Positions 45,256 through 57,700 of a stretch of 64,000 nucleotides of DNA are shown here, one piece after another. Positions within the stretch are counted from its first letter, which is position 1; the number at the start of each line of letters is the position of its first letter. Made by a program: the position numbers and the translations under genes. Under the pieces are notes generated by a model. It was not told where the DNA came from and did no database searches. It saw only the letters and a list, made by a program, of their open reading frames with translations. The DNA is from Dermacentor variabilis. Its lineage: Eukaryota > Arthropoda > Arachnida > Ixodida > Ixodidae. The stretch lies in the NCBI RefSeq assembly GCF_050947875.1, contig NC_134577.1, positions 68,297,139-68,361,138 on the forward strand, written 5' to 3'.

Positions 45256-46073
45256 TCATTTAACATCTAGCCTGCTATTTGAATCATTGCTTACACAATC
45301 TGCTGCACGTATGCTAAATTGAATGGGGTGCTCCCTTCCTTTCCTTAGATATATATACACACATAGGTGACATCAATATTTATGTTATAAGTAGTGCGTT
45401 CTGTTCTTTGTGAACCCACGCACATTGCTACTTGAAAAATTGGCCTACGCTTAAGCTTTGCCTTTAAGAGTAGAGCGGGATAGCACTAAAGGGCCCCTGA
45501 CTGCTTCTCATGCTTCCCGGTAACTGCAGCTTATGCAACCGTAATCTTTACTGTAATCTTTAAGTTGTTACCGACTTGCTTAGGCTTATATTTGTACCAA
45601 TGGTACTGTCAAGTGTATAAGTTTATGGACCGTAGCATCTGGAAAAATGCTAACGAATTTCTGAGCATTTTATGACTATAGCCAGTAAAACTGTCCAGGA
45701 CTATGTTGTTCGTATACAGTAGTAAAGGCAAGAACTCCAGATACGAGGCTGCATTCCGAGGCTGTAGAGATAACCAGCCCTTTCATGGATCCCGCCGTGT
45801 GTTAACTTTTGCAGACGAGTTGAGTCTTTCCAATACCACTGTTGCGCATTTTATTGCTTAAGCTTTGTACATTCCAATAATTTGAGTTTTTTGTGCAGCA
45901 ACCCATGAAAGTAATGTTCACTGTGAAGTCCTGCAGGAAGCATTAATTTGTAATGTAGTCTGTTGACTACACGTCTTAGTAAGGAAATTTTTAATTTTCT
46001 GTTCAAGTTTGGACTGGTGAAGTCTACGAAACTATGTCGCTCTTCAAAGATACTCACAAGCATGCTTGCCCTG

Positions 46074-46254
46074 ACAGAGTCGAACCTGGATATAGCAAAC
46101 AGGGAGAAAATTAATCATCCAATATAACGAAGTAAATCTAAATCGTGTCTGACCAACACTAGAGTTTGACAGGTATAGATGCTTATAATAAATATCAGAT
46201 GTGACAAAGATACTTTCAGAGTGGGTGCGTCTTGGTTATAACAGCGTTCGACTG
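46074..46254. mobile_element. Small mariner-type MITE
   Basis: The left end is CAGAGTCGAACCTGGATATA. The right end on the opposite strand is CAGTCGAACGCTGTTATAAC. It is about 180 bases long. The TATAAC-rich termini resemble pogo/mariner ends. A related fragment lies near 3748-3812. Confidence 0.45.
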
Positions 46255-49200
46255 CACCGTCAAGCAAACCTCCCAGCCATAGTAGCTGCATTCCACAAGT
46301 ACTTCTTGATGCATAATGTGTTGCTAGTAGCACGGTGATATGTTTTCCTTGTGCTCATACATAATATACCAGGACGCTCCACACGTGTCCATGTATTTTG
46401 GCTGTGCGAAGACGGGTAGCAACAAATGGGGCTTAACATTTCCAGCAAACAACATCGAAAGCATCGCTGATACCATTGCGCACATACACGCTCCAATGAA
46501 CTCCTGTGTTGTTTTTGAAAATTTGAAATATTTGTGTGCTCACAGAAAGCTAAAACATATTGCAGTGTGCAAGCCTTCTCCGTCTTTTTTTTTTTATGGG
46601 AGTTCTGTTTTTGAAATCAAGGCTTTTCACACATTAAGTAAAAGTCAAGTTACATGGTGAAGTATTCACAGATTGTTTGAAGAATCTATTCTATAACCAC
46701 CAGTGGAGATAGCACTCCTTTTGCAAAATTGCTTATACTACTGGTATTCAGAGACTTGCTTCGTTGTTCGTATCTCTTTTGTTCTCACATCAAGAGCGTG
46801 TGCAAGGAGACATCACAGGCCTGGCCTTAACGTTGGCCGGACAGTGCCGCTATGCAAGAGGTTGTCGCATCTAATGTCCTTGTTGTGTCCTGACAGGACA
46901 CGTCTTGTATACTGTGCAGACTTTAAGTATATAATATCATCAACCCATAAAAGTTTTTATCAAAAGCAGAGATAATGTGGCCTTGAAGAGACTTCAGAAC
47001 ATTGTAACGAAACAGTCATTGAAGTGCATGGCGGTACTGTTCGAACACTGAGTTGTATACTAGGTTAAAGTGCATGCATGCTCCACAAAAATAATAGTCA
47101 ACATGCTATTTAACGCTATCTGCACTCTGAGGAGCTGGGGAAGGTGCAGTTTTTCTCAGCAATTTATCGGATCACGCTTGAGTGATTCTGACAAAGACCA
47201 GCAACATGAAGAAGTTGGCAAGGAGCTAAGCATTCCTTGCCCTTTAGTGTCTGCAAATTATTTATGGGTGTAACACTTATAAAAAGTTAATCAGCGGGCC
47301 TGTCCCTGTCTTCAATCGTTTTCTCTTAAGGCCCACTCTAAGAAATCAAACTACATAAGCGCAAAGTACAGTGCTGCTTGTAAACGAATTTGAATCCTTT
47401 CGTTTTGTTCATGGCGTTGCCGTCTGCACTGCTGTGAAGCCACAACCAAAAGCCCTTCTGCGACAGAACATTCAAATCAAAACCTTGCTTCTGGGTTTTC
47501 ACTTTGTGCCGCCTTGAGTTTATAAATTTGAGCATCATATATATCTGGATGTGGGTACATTATACTTCTTCACTTTTCTTTCCTAAGGGTTGCGTAACTG
47601 CTGGTGCAGGTTTACGAATGTAAAAACATGGGATACTGCTCGCATAGTTTCGTAACAATGTCTGAAGTCATTTCACGGCTTCTCCTAAGATAAGCACCTA
47701 AACTTTTGTTTTTTTTTACACGTAGTGTTTACTACTAAGGGACTAGTTGCACAAAACATGTTCTTCTGTAGAATAACGCATGGCACAATAAAAAGAATAA
47801 TAATGTGACAGAAGAGTGTGTCAGAAGGAGCACCGCATATTTTTTTTTTCTGTTAAGGCTGCTATGAATGACAGAACAGCTTCGTGGTGTGCCCTTGGTG
47901 TGATCTGAGTGTTCTTATTGCTCCTTGAACCACGTCACGCAAGTTCTGGCAATACAAAGTGACAGCACAACATCAAATGGGTAAAAACACAAACATGGTG
48001 GTTCTCACGTAACAAAAGAGAGTCTGGCAATAATATATTTGTCTACAAATGGGCTGTAAACACGCTTTTGTAAACTATGTGTAAAGAAAAGGCAGTAAAA
48101 AGTCACTGTAAAATCAATTTGTGTAAAGTTATGTAAATGGCATGTCACGGTTCTTGCAGCGATGACTGGCGTTCTTGAGGTGCATTCATGCTCGCACTGA
48201 AATGTGAGTGTACAAGTGGCCCTGCTCACAAACATTGAGTCACGATTGAGGAACACGTACGCCTTTGAGTGGATCAGTAAATGTGGTGGTATTCAAATGT
48301 GAGATTAAATTTAAGTTTTGCTGGTGCCGTGACGGTGACCGAAATGTGACAGGTAAGGCCCCTGCTTTACCTTAGGTCTTCTCAATGAGCTTAAAGTACA
48401 GCACAATGCAGAGTATGGTTGCGGGTGTAAATAAATTTTGCCTTCCAGTGGAGAATCTGTGCAATGCAGAGTTTTGTCACGGGGCAGAATTTAGCTCTCC
48501 AGGTCTTCCCATGTATATGCCTCTCTCTATCGTAACTGGCTTCTGTTAAAATACACATAGCCAGAAGTTGGTGGCATCAATCCATTTCATTTTTTATTGT
48601 CCAATACTTCTCTCTCATACCAAGTGGCCTCTAAGTCCAATGATTGAAGGCAGTAAGAAAAAATAATGAAACAAGAACGTAGCAGCTGTAAGCACCCACT
48701 TTGCTAGATTAAGATTTTTGGTGAAGGTAGGATCCATACGTACATAAAAAAGCCGGAGCGCTCGTATTGACAATCTGTCTATGAACTTGTAAAGATTGTG
48801 TTCCTTGACATTAACTTTCGACAGCTGCTGATATGATAGCCAATTAATTTGTGCATGTACTGTTCACATATTCTTCCCATTTAGCTCATGCCACTGAATA
48901 TAAATCAGGCCAAGTGAGTGGTATTTAGTTCCTTTCTTGCAATTTGTTTTTTCACGCTACTTTTAACTACAAGAACAAAGAATGAAATGGATTTTCATAA
49001 ATATGGTCAACATTGTAGTGACATATCGCACAGCACCTTTAGCACTTGCAAAATTTAGTGGATGCATTTACCATGGGCACGACTGGAAGTTTCTTGGGAG
49101 CTGAGTTCCCAAAGAGTAAAAAGTGTGATCATTTCAATTTGCATGTAGGCTTAGGTTAACAGAGGTTTCTTTTTAAGCTTTGCCAAATAAGAAAAACTGT

Positions 49201-50981
49201 GAAAGCCATCACATGCCATGATGTAAGTGAGTATCGTCGTGGAAACAGTACACCTAATGTCTTAGACGAGATGGCTCCCTTTAAGAGGTCAACTGTAACA
49301 AAATTGCGGGCTGCGTAAAAAAGCCTAGCTTCAAATTAGTATGTCAATACAGAGCAGCTTCCATGCAAGATGTTACGTTTGAAATACAAGTTGATGCTTT
49401 TTAAAAGGCTTACTATAGTTGATGTTTTTGATACTGAAACAGAAAAAAAGCTACACCATTACTGCTTGCTGAAAGTTACGCACGACTTGGAACATGCAGC
49501 TTCTTGGCATGACCTCTGAGATTAGGTGCCGCCCTTGGCTGCCCATGGTGCGGTAAAGCATCCCTGAGGCAATGTGCCGGGACTTACACCACATCCGCTA
49601 ACCACCGGGTGAAAGCATCATCTGCTTGGCTGCTATTTAAGGGCTGCTAATGAGAAAATTAGAATTGTACGAACATTGCTGAGATTGCTTAAATAATATA
49701 TATATATATACGCACATTTTTTGCCAGTTCAGCCAGAGTTAAATTTTGTTGCAGTTTACCTTTGACTCTTACTGTGTTGTGCTGTATGTTGGACAATGTT
49801 AGCACTGCAGAAGCTGGAAAACAAGACACCGTGAGGCGGTATCTTTTGCACATCTATTAATGCTTGGAAATGTGGCATTAGTACTGACTGTAAATAGCAC
49901 CCAGCTGTTTCTATTAATACTGGCACACTGATTGCTCCAAGTACACCGGCAACACGTTCAAGGCAAACTGAAGTGTATGTGTTCAATGCCAGAAAGGAAA
50001 TAACTGTGACAGTGATGCAAAATATTTGCTGCCTTATCAAAACAAGCTTAGGAACACGTCTCTTATTGCAGATATACATACGTGCGTCATCATCGATCTG
50101 CGGCAGTAAAAAAAAAACTTGAAGGATTCGTTTGAAGGAAAATATGTTACCCATGCTAAGACAAATGAACACAAAAGTGTTTCATTTAGATGAGTATTCT
50201 TCTGACACGTTTCATAATATCCACGGTACTGTGTGCAATTTATAAATGGTAGAGAAGCATTTCTGTGATTCTTTGTTCTATCTCGTGTGGCGTGCTTTTT
50301 CGCTGTTTAAGAGCATACGCACGCTCTGCGCAAATCGTCCTTTGCTGTGGCAGTGTCAGCTGACTTTGGCCAAGTTCATGTGCGCTCCGAGGCGTCGTTG
50401 CTGAAGCTCGGGGTGCTGCATCCATTGCTAAGGTTAGTTCATCGGTGGTTCACCAGTTGTCAAAGCACTCAATGCGGCACACAAGGCACAAGGCCGCGCC
50501 ACACTGCCGCCGCCGAGACAGTCGCGATTCGCTCTGTTGTCGACGACGTCCCAAGGAAACCTTCTGCAGCCGTTTGTTCAAGGGACCGGCACTTGACTCG
50601 GCTGCCGGGCATGAGCAGTTCTCACGACTACCATTGCTGATTTCTCAAGTTGTCAAGGTTTCGAGTGCCAAAGTTTTACTCGGCACTCTGCCGTCGTGAG
50701 GGTACTACAAGGTCTCTGTGGTGGGTGCACACAGCAGGCACCCAACTGGGAAAGGGTTCGTTAAGCTCACAAGAAGTAGCAGCCATGCATGAGCACCAAC
50801 TCTCGCAGCTTTGGCAGTGGTGGTTTCCTCGAGTCTGTTTCCACGTAGCGAGCCCATTGGTGGGTAACGCAGCGTTGAAACTTCACTGCAACATCCCTGA
50901 GGCAAGACATCATCAGCAATGCCCTCTGGGAGCGAGACAGATCTACGCAGCTCACACAAAGTAGCAGCTGCGGGGGATCTG
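46255..50981. other. Downstream of Ror; no other gene seen
   Basis: No supported coding exon. The part nearest 50981 should contain the Ror 3' UTR. A minus-strand AATAAA occurs at 48593-48598, but I cannot say that it is used. A (TA)n microsatellite lies near 49697-49711. Confidence 0.4.
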
Positions 50982-51704
50982 TCAGACCTTGGAGACCCTC
51001 GTGTCGAGCGCATTGTATGGCGGCCCGAAATGCGACAGCGGCGGTGGGGGCGGTGGGTTCTGGAGCGGGCAGGGTGGGCCCCGGGTCATCCCTCCACCTC
51101 CGAGCGGCGTTACGGGCCTGTCCACCATGATGGGGCCTCCGGGTGGTCCGCCCAGGAGCGGGCTGCCGCCGCCCTTGTGGCTGACCGACGTGGAGCCCGT
51201 GTGGTTGCTGCCGTGGGTGCTGAGGCTGGCGCTGCGTGCGTGCAGCGCCTGCCACGAGCAGAGGCGTGCGTGCAGCTCGCGGAACTGCGGCCGCCGGCTG
51301 GGCACCTCGTGCCAGCACTCAACCATGAGAGCGTACAGGTGCGGCGGGCAGTCCTCGGGGCAGGGCAGCAGCTGGCGCGCACGCACCAGGTCGATGACTT
51401 CCTGGTTGGCATAGCCGTAGTACGGCTGGAGGCCGTAGCTGAACACCTCCCAGAGCACGACGCCGAAGGACCACACATCGCTCTCAGTGGTGAAGCGGCC
51501 ATACAGGATCGACTCTGGTGGCATCCAGCGCACCGGCAGCAGGGACTTGGACTGGACGCGGTAATAGTCGGACGAGTAGACGTCGCGCGACAGGCCGAAG
51601 TCGGAGATCTTGACTGTGAGCGCCTCGCCGACGAGGCAGTTGCGTGCTGCCAAGTCGCGATGCACGTAGTGGTGTGCCGACAGGTACTCCATGCCGGCAG
51701 CAAC
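50982..51704 (-). CDS. Ror: Ror terminal exon: kinase C-lobe and cytoplasmic tail
   Basis: Acceptor TGGTTCCCAG. The peptide starts [20 protein letters not shown] and continues RNCLV. It keeps HRD, DFG, the YxxxYY activation loop (VYSSDYYRV), [20 protein letters not shown] and the terminal kinase helices ([13 protein letters not shown]). The ~80-residue tail is Ser/His, Gly and Pro-rich ([15 protein letters not shown]) and ends RVSKV at TGA 50984-50982. The last three residues fit a class I PDZ ligand (S-x-V). Confidence 0.95.
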   Translation of the reverse strand, partial: VAAGMEYLSAHHYVHRDLAARNCLVGEALTVKISDFGLSRDVYSSDYYRVQSKSLLPVRWMPPESILYGRFTTESDVWSFGVVLWEVFSYGLQPYYGYANQEVIDLVRARQLLPCPEDCPPHLYALMVECWHEVPSRRPQFRELHARLCSWQALHARSASLSTHGSNHTGSTSVSHKGGGSPLLGGPPGGPIMVDRPVTPLGGGGMTRGPPCPLQNPPPPPPLSHFGPPYNALDTRVSKV

Positions 51705-54700
51705 CTGGGAACCACATGACATTGACAGTCAGACCGTGCACACTTATCGTATACAGCAGATTATCCTGCAAGCCAGTAGGTGCAATGAAGCAATCAGTGC
51801 CCTGCAAATACTGTAGTTTTGTATATAAGGATTTGTATGCACATTACCTGGAAGGGTCTTATTTGATCTAACCTAATACAAAAAAAAATTTTTCTTGTTC
51901 ATATTGCACTTTAACATGCGACATGCACTGTCCGCATTTTGCGGGAAAGCCAACTTTTTGATGCCTTTGAGTTAGGTAATGTGTTTGTTTGTGAGGAATA
52001 GAAAATGTGATAACATAAACCTTTCAATAGCGGCTATCTTATTCATGGTTGCTCATGGTTGGGCTTGATAGTGCCGAGCCATTTTCTTCAATGACATAGG
52101 TGGAGGGTTTTCATTTTTCCAGGGGAAGCTGGGGCCAGATCAGCTTTCCGAACTCCATATATATATATATATATATATTTCTTGCACTTGAAGAGCCTTC
52201 CTTTGACATTGAAGAATTGAGCGCAGAAGTGATGGTGTTATACGAGTACGTATACATATACAAGACCTCATAGTAGCAGACAGTTCAATTTCACAGCCCA
52301 AGTCCTCTAGGTGGTTTAACCATCCTTCGTGCAATTGTTGTATACTTTGCTATCACTAATACTGCTTTGTCTTTCTGGCGAAAATGCAGCCTCTCTCTCT
52401 CTTTTTCTTTCTTTTTCTCTGAGTCCGAGTATAAGCGCTGGTGCGCATGAGTGCTGCTGGTTGTTATTTTGAGTGAATCCTGCTTGGTCTCATTTTGGTT
52501 ACTGAGTGAATCATACAGTGTTTCCCAACTATCATGTACCAAGACAGATGCCTCATTGACACTTTGATAATTAGGATAGTATGCCTCAAGTTAGATAATT
52601 AATTACAAATACCTAATTAAATCTCACTAACAAAAAATTACTGGCAGCTACTCCACTGTACTGTAAACCATATGCACTAGGTTTTGTTCGAGTAACGCAT
52701 TGCTCTCTTTTTAAATCTTGGCGCACAATAGTTAATTGGGGCACCCCATATATATTTATGACCGTTGCATGCAACTGACGATGTTTCGATCCCTAGTAAA
52801 TGTTGTAAATTATCAGAAATATATTTTTTTCATGAGTCGTTAGCACTGCTTACTGGAAAGAGAAGCAATACTGAGACACAGCATTCATGAGCATTCCACA
52901 CACCATTGATAAAAGACACTGCAGAAGGGTTCTCTAAATTCTATAGGCTTTTTTTCTCATGGTCAAAAAAGCATGCAAAGCCATTTGAAGCATGGTGAAC
53001 ATAAAGCAACATAGTCATTCTTTTATCCATACCTTTAGAAATAATTTTTAATTTTCTACCTCCATCTCTTTCAAAAATATAAGAAACTTTGTCCTGTGTG
53101 TATATTTAAATATATGGTGTATGTGCATGGTGTTTACAGTAGAAATGTAAAGCAATGTCGAAGTGAGAAAATATGGATGAGGCAGCCGCCGCTAGTGCTT
53201 CTAATCAGGATTTGCAGAAATAAAGCGAAAGTATGAATGAAAAGCTTCACGTCCACACCAACAATGATGCAGTAAGCTATTAGCCCCAGTAACATGCAAG
53301 AGGTCGAGGAAAGTCAAAAGAAACCTCAAATGATGTGGGTGACAAAGCTCTGGTAATGGCACTTTAGGTGTGCGTGTGTGTGTGGGGGGGGAGGGGGGCC
53401 TCGGCGCCTCCCAGAAAGCTCCAGAGGGGGCTCAGACCCCTCCCCCCCCCCATCGTTGTCACTGCCTATGTTCACTTTGATGGGACAGTGGGATAAGCTT
53501 GCTCTTGCACACGTTGTGGATAGTGTATGCAGTTCCCAGATGGAAATGAGGGATGTATGTAATTTCCTAAGCTGTATGAAGTTACGGAAACTGTATAAGC
53601 ATCTATATATTGGCATGCAGCAATGTAGAGCTCAGCTTCTGTATGATTATAGCAGTTGGCTTTTCCTATTGACATTGCATATCCAAGATATCAGCTCAGA
53701 CATCAACTCAAGCAACCCACAGTATAAAAATTTACATCATAAAACAGTATAAGGGTGTCAGGTTTTGTAAATAGTGTTGAAGCAGATTGCACCTTTATAT
53801 TGTGGTCACTGTAAGTAGTTTTTATGCTCAGCTTCTAAACATTTATTATTCCCTGCTTTTCCCCATAAAATTATACTTGCTGGGGGAATAACAAAGGGAC
53901 ATATTGTAGCACATAGCAATAGATGTCTTCCATGAGTGTATCGGCAAATGGAAGTCCCTACTAAATCGAGAATAAAAAGGCACCACAGACCTGTCTAGAG
54001 ATGTGTAGGAAGTCGGCCAGGTCGAGCACCTGAGCGGCGCCCTCGCAGCGCGGCGAGTGCGCCACCAGGAACTCGTGCAGGTCTCCGTGAGGCATGTACT
54101 CAAAGAGCATGCACAGGGGCTCCTCCTTGGTGCACACACCCAGCAGGCAGACAATGTTGCGGTGCTGCAGGTCGCTCATCAGCTCGGCTTCCCGCTGGAA
54201 GTCCTGCTGCGTCTTCATGGCCGCATTTTCCTGCATCATTCGCGATACTTAGCTAGAATATGTGGGCAGTTTGCCTAGCGACACGCTCCATGCGTATTCT
54301 TTGTGGTGCGCGACGTGGTGCTTTGTGGCGGCGGTGTTGGTGTCGCTCACTATCGAACATGTCTAGCAAACCGTAGCTCCAGCCGCGGCCTGTGTGGTGC
54401 ACGTGTGTGGTGTGTCTGGAGTGTGCATCTAGGGGGGGGGGAGGGGGGGTATTCTGTGAGTGTCCATCTAGTGGACTCTCCATTTCGGCTTCTGATGTGC
54501 TCATTGGCTAGTCTGGGGTACCCCTGTGAAGGAGACGGGCTTCCCCAGCCGATCTCCTCCTCACTCGTACAGCTCCAGCCAATCAGCAGCAGCTGAAATG
54601 GACAGTCCATTGGGCGGGTACTTGCAGAATGACCCCCCCCCCCCCACTTGGGGTTAGACCCGGCTGTGCTCTGGCACATGACAAGCTTCATTGCAGTGAA

Positions 54701-57700
54701 CGTTCGATAGTGAGTACAGCACCACTGCTACTGGCAACACAGACTGCATCGGGCAGAGAAGCGCCATTCGAAAAAATTTCTAGTGCACTGAAGACTTGCT
54801 CAGAACTACTCTTGACTGCTCTGGCGAGGATAGGAATAGTATTCAGAGACTTCAGGAGCAAGAAGGTAAGCACACACACGCACTTCCCAATTCAGGGTTT
54901 TGGGCACTTCCAAGACCATTCAGTTCGACCATTGCGCAACGAATTCAGGCACGCTCAGATCAGATTACATTCAAATTCAAAGCAGCCCCCTTACCTTCAA
55001 TGTCTTTATGGCCACAGGCACGGGAGCACTGCAGTCACGCTTGGCGGGTAGCATCTCTCCTCTGTACACCTTGCCAAATGCTCCTTCACCCAGCTCTTCG
55101 TGGAAACGGATTCGTGCAGCTGGCACTTCAGGAGCCCTGGTTTAGGATCGCAGAATGTTAAGCGCTGGAGGGAGCCAAGAGGCTTAAGCGAACATCAGCT
55201 CCTTTTTGGTTGACTTTATTCGAGTGTGCATTTTTGCACTGTGCAAGGAAGTACAAGAGGCGGCAATGCCTGATGATGCACTCCCGCCTGAGACGATAGT
55301 CATGCACAAAAGCTGTGACAGTGGAACAGAAACATCACAGATTGAAAAGATCAAATATCAATTCTCTATAAATAACCGATATATTGTGAAAGCAACAGAC
55401 TGGCTGTCAAGTAAGCAGTAGTGTAGGCATGACCGGAATAGGATCATATGAAGTAATAAGATTGCGGAATTTGCATGTACAGTAGCATTTTGCAGAGTAT
55501 GTACAGAGCCAAATTGAGAGGTTCGTTATACGAAAGATGCATTCAACACGAAAATACCTTCATTATGTCCAATATTTGTCACGTGGTGATATTGATGAGA
55601 AATATTTTCTATTTACTTCGTTATATCCAATCATTTGTTACATCCGGATCCAGTATCGCTAGGTTCGAGATAACCGGCAAGTGGATTCAGTTGTGCAGCA
55701 GTTTTACTTGCCGACAATAATAAAGTGGCCCAGCCATTGTGTCATTCCAGGGAAATCGAATATGTGATGAACAACTACACTCTAACAGAAGGCGAAAGTT
55801 ACAAAGAAGCCTCGTAGCACATAACTGTTTGACGCATCCTAAAGCAACATGAAAAAGAACTTGCCTTGTTGGCCGAGGCAATAGTCGCCCCAGCTCGAGG
55901 TTTTGTTGGGCAGGCCCTCGAAGGGCAGCTTTTCCTGCAAAGCTCTTAGCTGAAGGTGGCGGTGACGGCTTTGCACGGCGCCGGAAGCATGCTATGCCCA
56001 GCAGGAGGCCTATCAGGGCCAGGGTGGCGATGCTGGGCAGCAGGATGTACAGCCACAGGTAGTCCACTGGAATTTGGGAGTGCACCCAATCGCATAATCA
56101 CAAAGTTATTCGAGTTGAAGTGCACTTAATTGCATATTCACAAAATTGTTCGAGTTATAATTTTTGAGTAGTAACTCTGTCAGTAGGCAGTGACGATGGT
56201 GTCAAAAGGAGGAGAAGGAGAGGGAAAGGAAAGGTAGGAAGGTAAACCAGACATGTCTGGTTTGCTGTCTTACACGGGATTACGGGACAAAAAGAAAGAA
56301 GAAGCAAAAAGGGAGGCACTAGCCGCGCAGACACGTGCGGCCATGCATCACACCTACAATCACTCGCTGGGGCCAGTTGATTATATATAGTATATAAACT
56401 GCAGTTACGGCCACATTGCTTTGTCAACCCGCAATATGTGGGGCCATGGTGTAAGATTATTTGTCTCGGGAAAAGGCCTATGATCTAGGCGGTGTAACAC
56501 AGTTCAAAGAACGTCTTGTTCAATGCCATATCAATGACAAAAACACAATGCTTGTTCAATTGTCTCGTCGCAGTTTCACGAGTCATGCATGTGTGTCCAC
56601 CATTCCAATAATGAGTGAGTAGGCTTTCCTATTACCCACTGCTAACCAGATGCAGCACAGTAGGGCTGCATCCCAGTGGGAAACATGTGATGGCATTTTC
56701 AGCGTCACTGAAGAGTCAAGTTTGTGGAGACAAACAGCTTGAAATATTCAGAGTGTCCCAAAAAGTTTGCATCTTAGTCTGGGAAAGTAAACCAAGACCA
56801 CTCGCAGCGTATTCTCAAGAAGGGTATGCAAACTGTCTGGGTATCTTTATGGGCCGACTGGGCAGGATCATCAGAAAGGTCACTACTGACAATGCCCCAG
56901 TGATCCAGCAACCATTGGAATTATGCGCATGCTTCAAATACCAGCTCTAGCTTGGATTGCACAGCTTGCATGTGCTGCCAGTTGAGATATCTGCCGACAC
57001 CATGCAGGAAAATATACAGGGCCACCAACTTGCCCGATAAGGCCGTCCAACTAACTGTCCTGCCATTTCTAGCTTCATGATGTACCACATAGGTGGCAGT
57101 GAAGTGTAGTGCTCTTACCAGCAACTGCGGCTCCTCCCAACACCGAAAATACCGCGAGCTGTCATTGCACCAGTAGGTCACCCCCACACTCTCCTCTCTT
57201 ACAGGAGGTATGTTTTTCTGCGGTAGCCTTTTTGTGTTCTTTAAGCTACACCATACCGAGCCACTAAACCAGCCACATTGCACCTGCTGTGTAGTATCTT
57301 CGGATAACTGCATGGTGACCGGGGCAGTTGGAGAAGTATAGGAGAGGCCTTTGCCCTGCAGTGGGCGTAACCAGGCTGATGATGATGATGATTCTATAGA
57401 TGCATTCACAACAGCTATAGGGCTCTAACAGAATAACAGAAAAGCTATGGTTCATGAAGCATCGGTGCAAGGATTTTTGCCATGTTTCATTGCTTTGGCT
57501 GTTAAAGAACGGCACACGTTATGCGCAATGTTTAGTTACTATGAGTCGTAATTGAAAAGTTAGCATTTAGTGCCCTACTATCATTACGAATTTTCAAAGT
57601 TGTGCCAGTTGTACTCACTACCGTATTTACTTGCATAGTGATCGTACCCCTGAATTTTGTCGTAAAAGTCATATTTTCTTTTCTTTCCTCTGTAATTATC

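Noticed and set aside
49756..50172. 138-codon minus-strand open frame downstream of Ror
   Set aside because: No recognisable domain and AT-rich composition like the surrounding DNA; more likely chance or 3' UTR.
50919..51719. 266-codon plus-strand open frame
   Set aside because: It is the antisense of the GC-rich Ror kinase exon; the real gene is on the minus strand.
52155..52180. (AT)n tract as promoter
   Set aside because: A plain microsatellite within a Ror intron without other promoter evidence.
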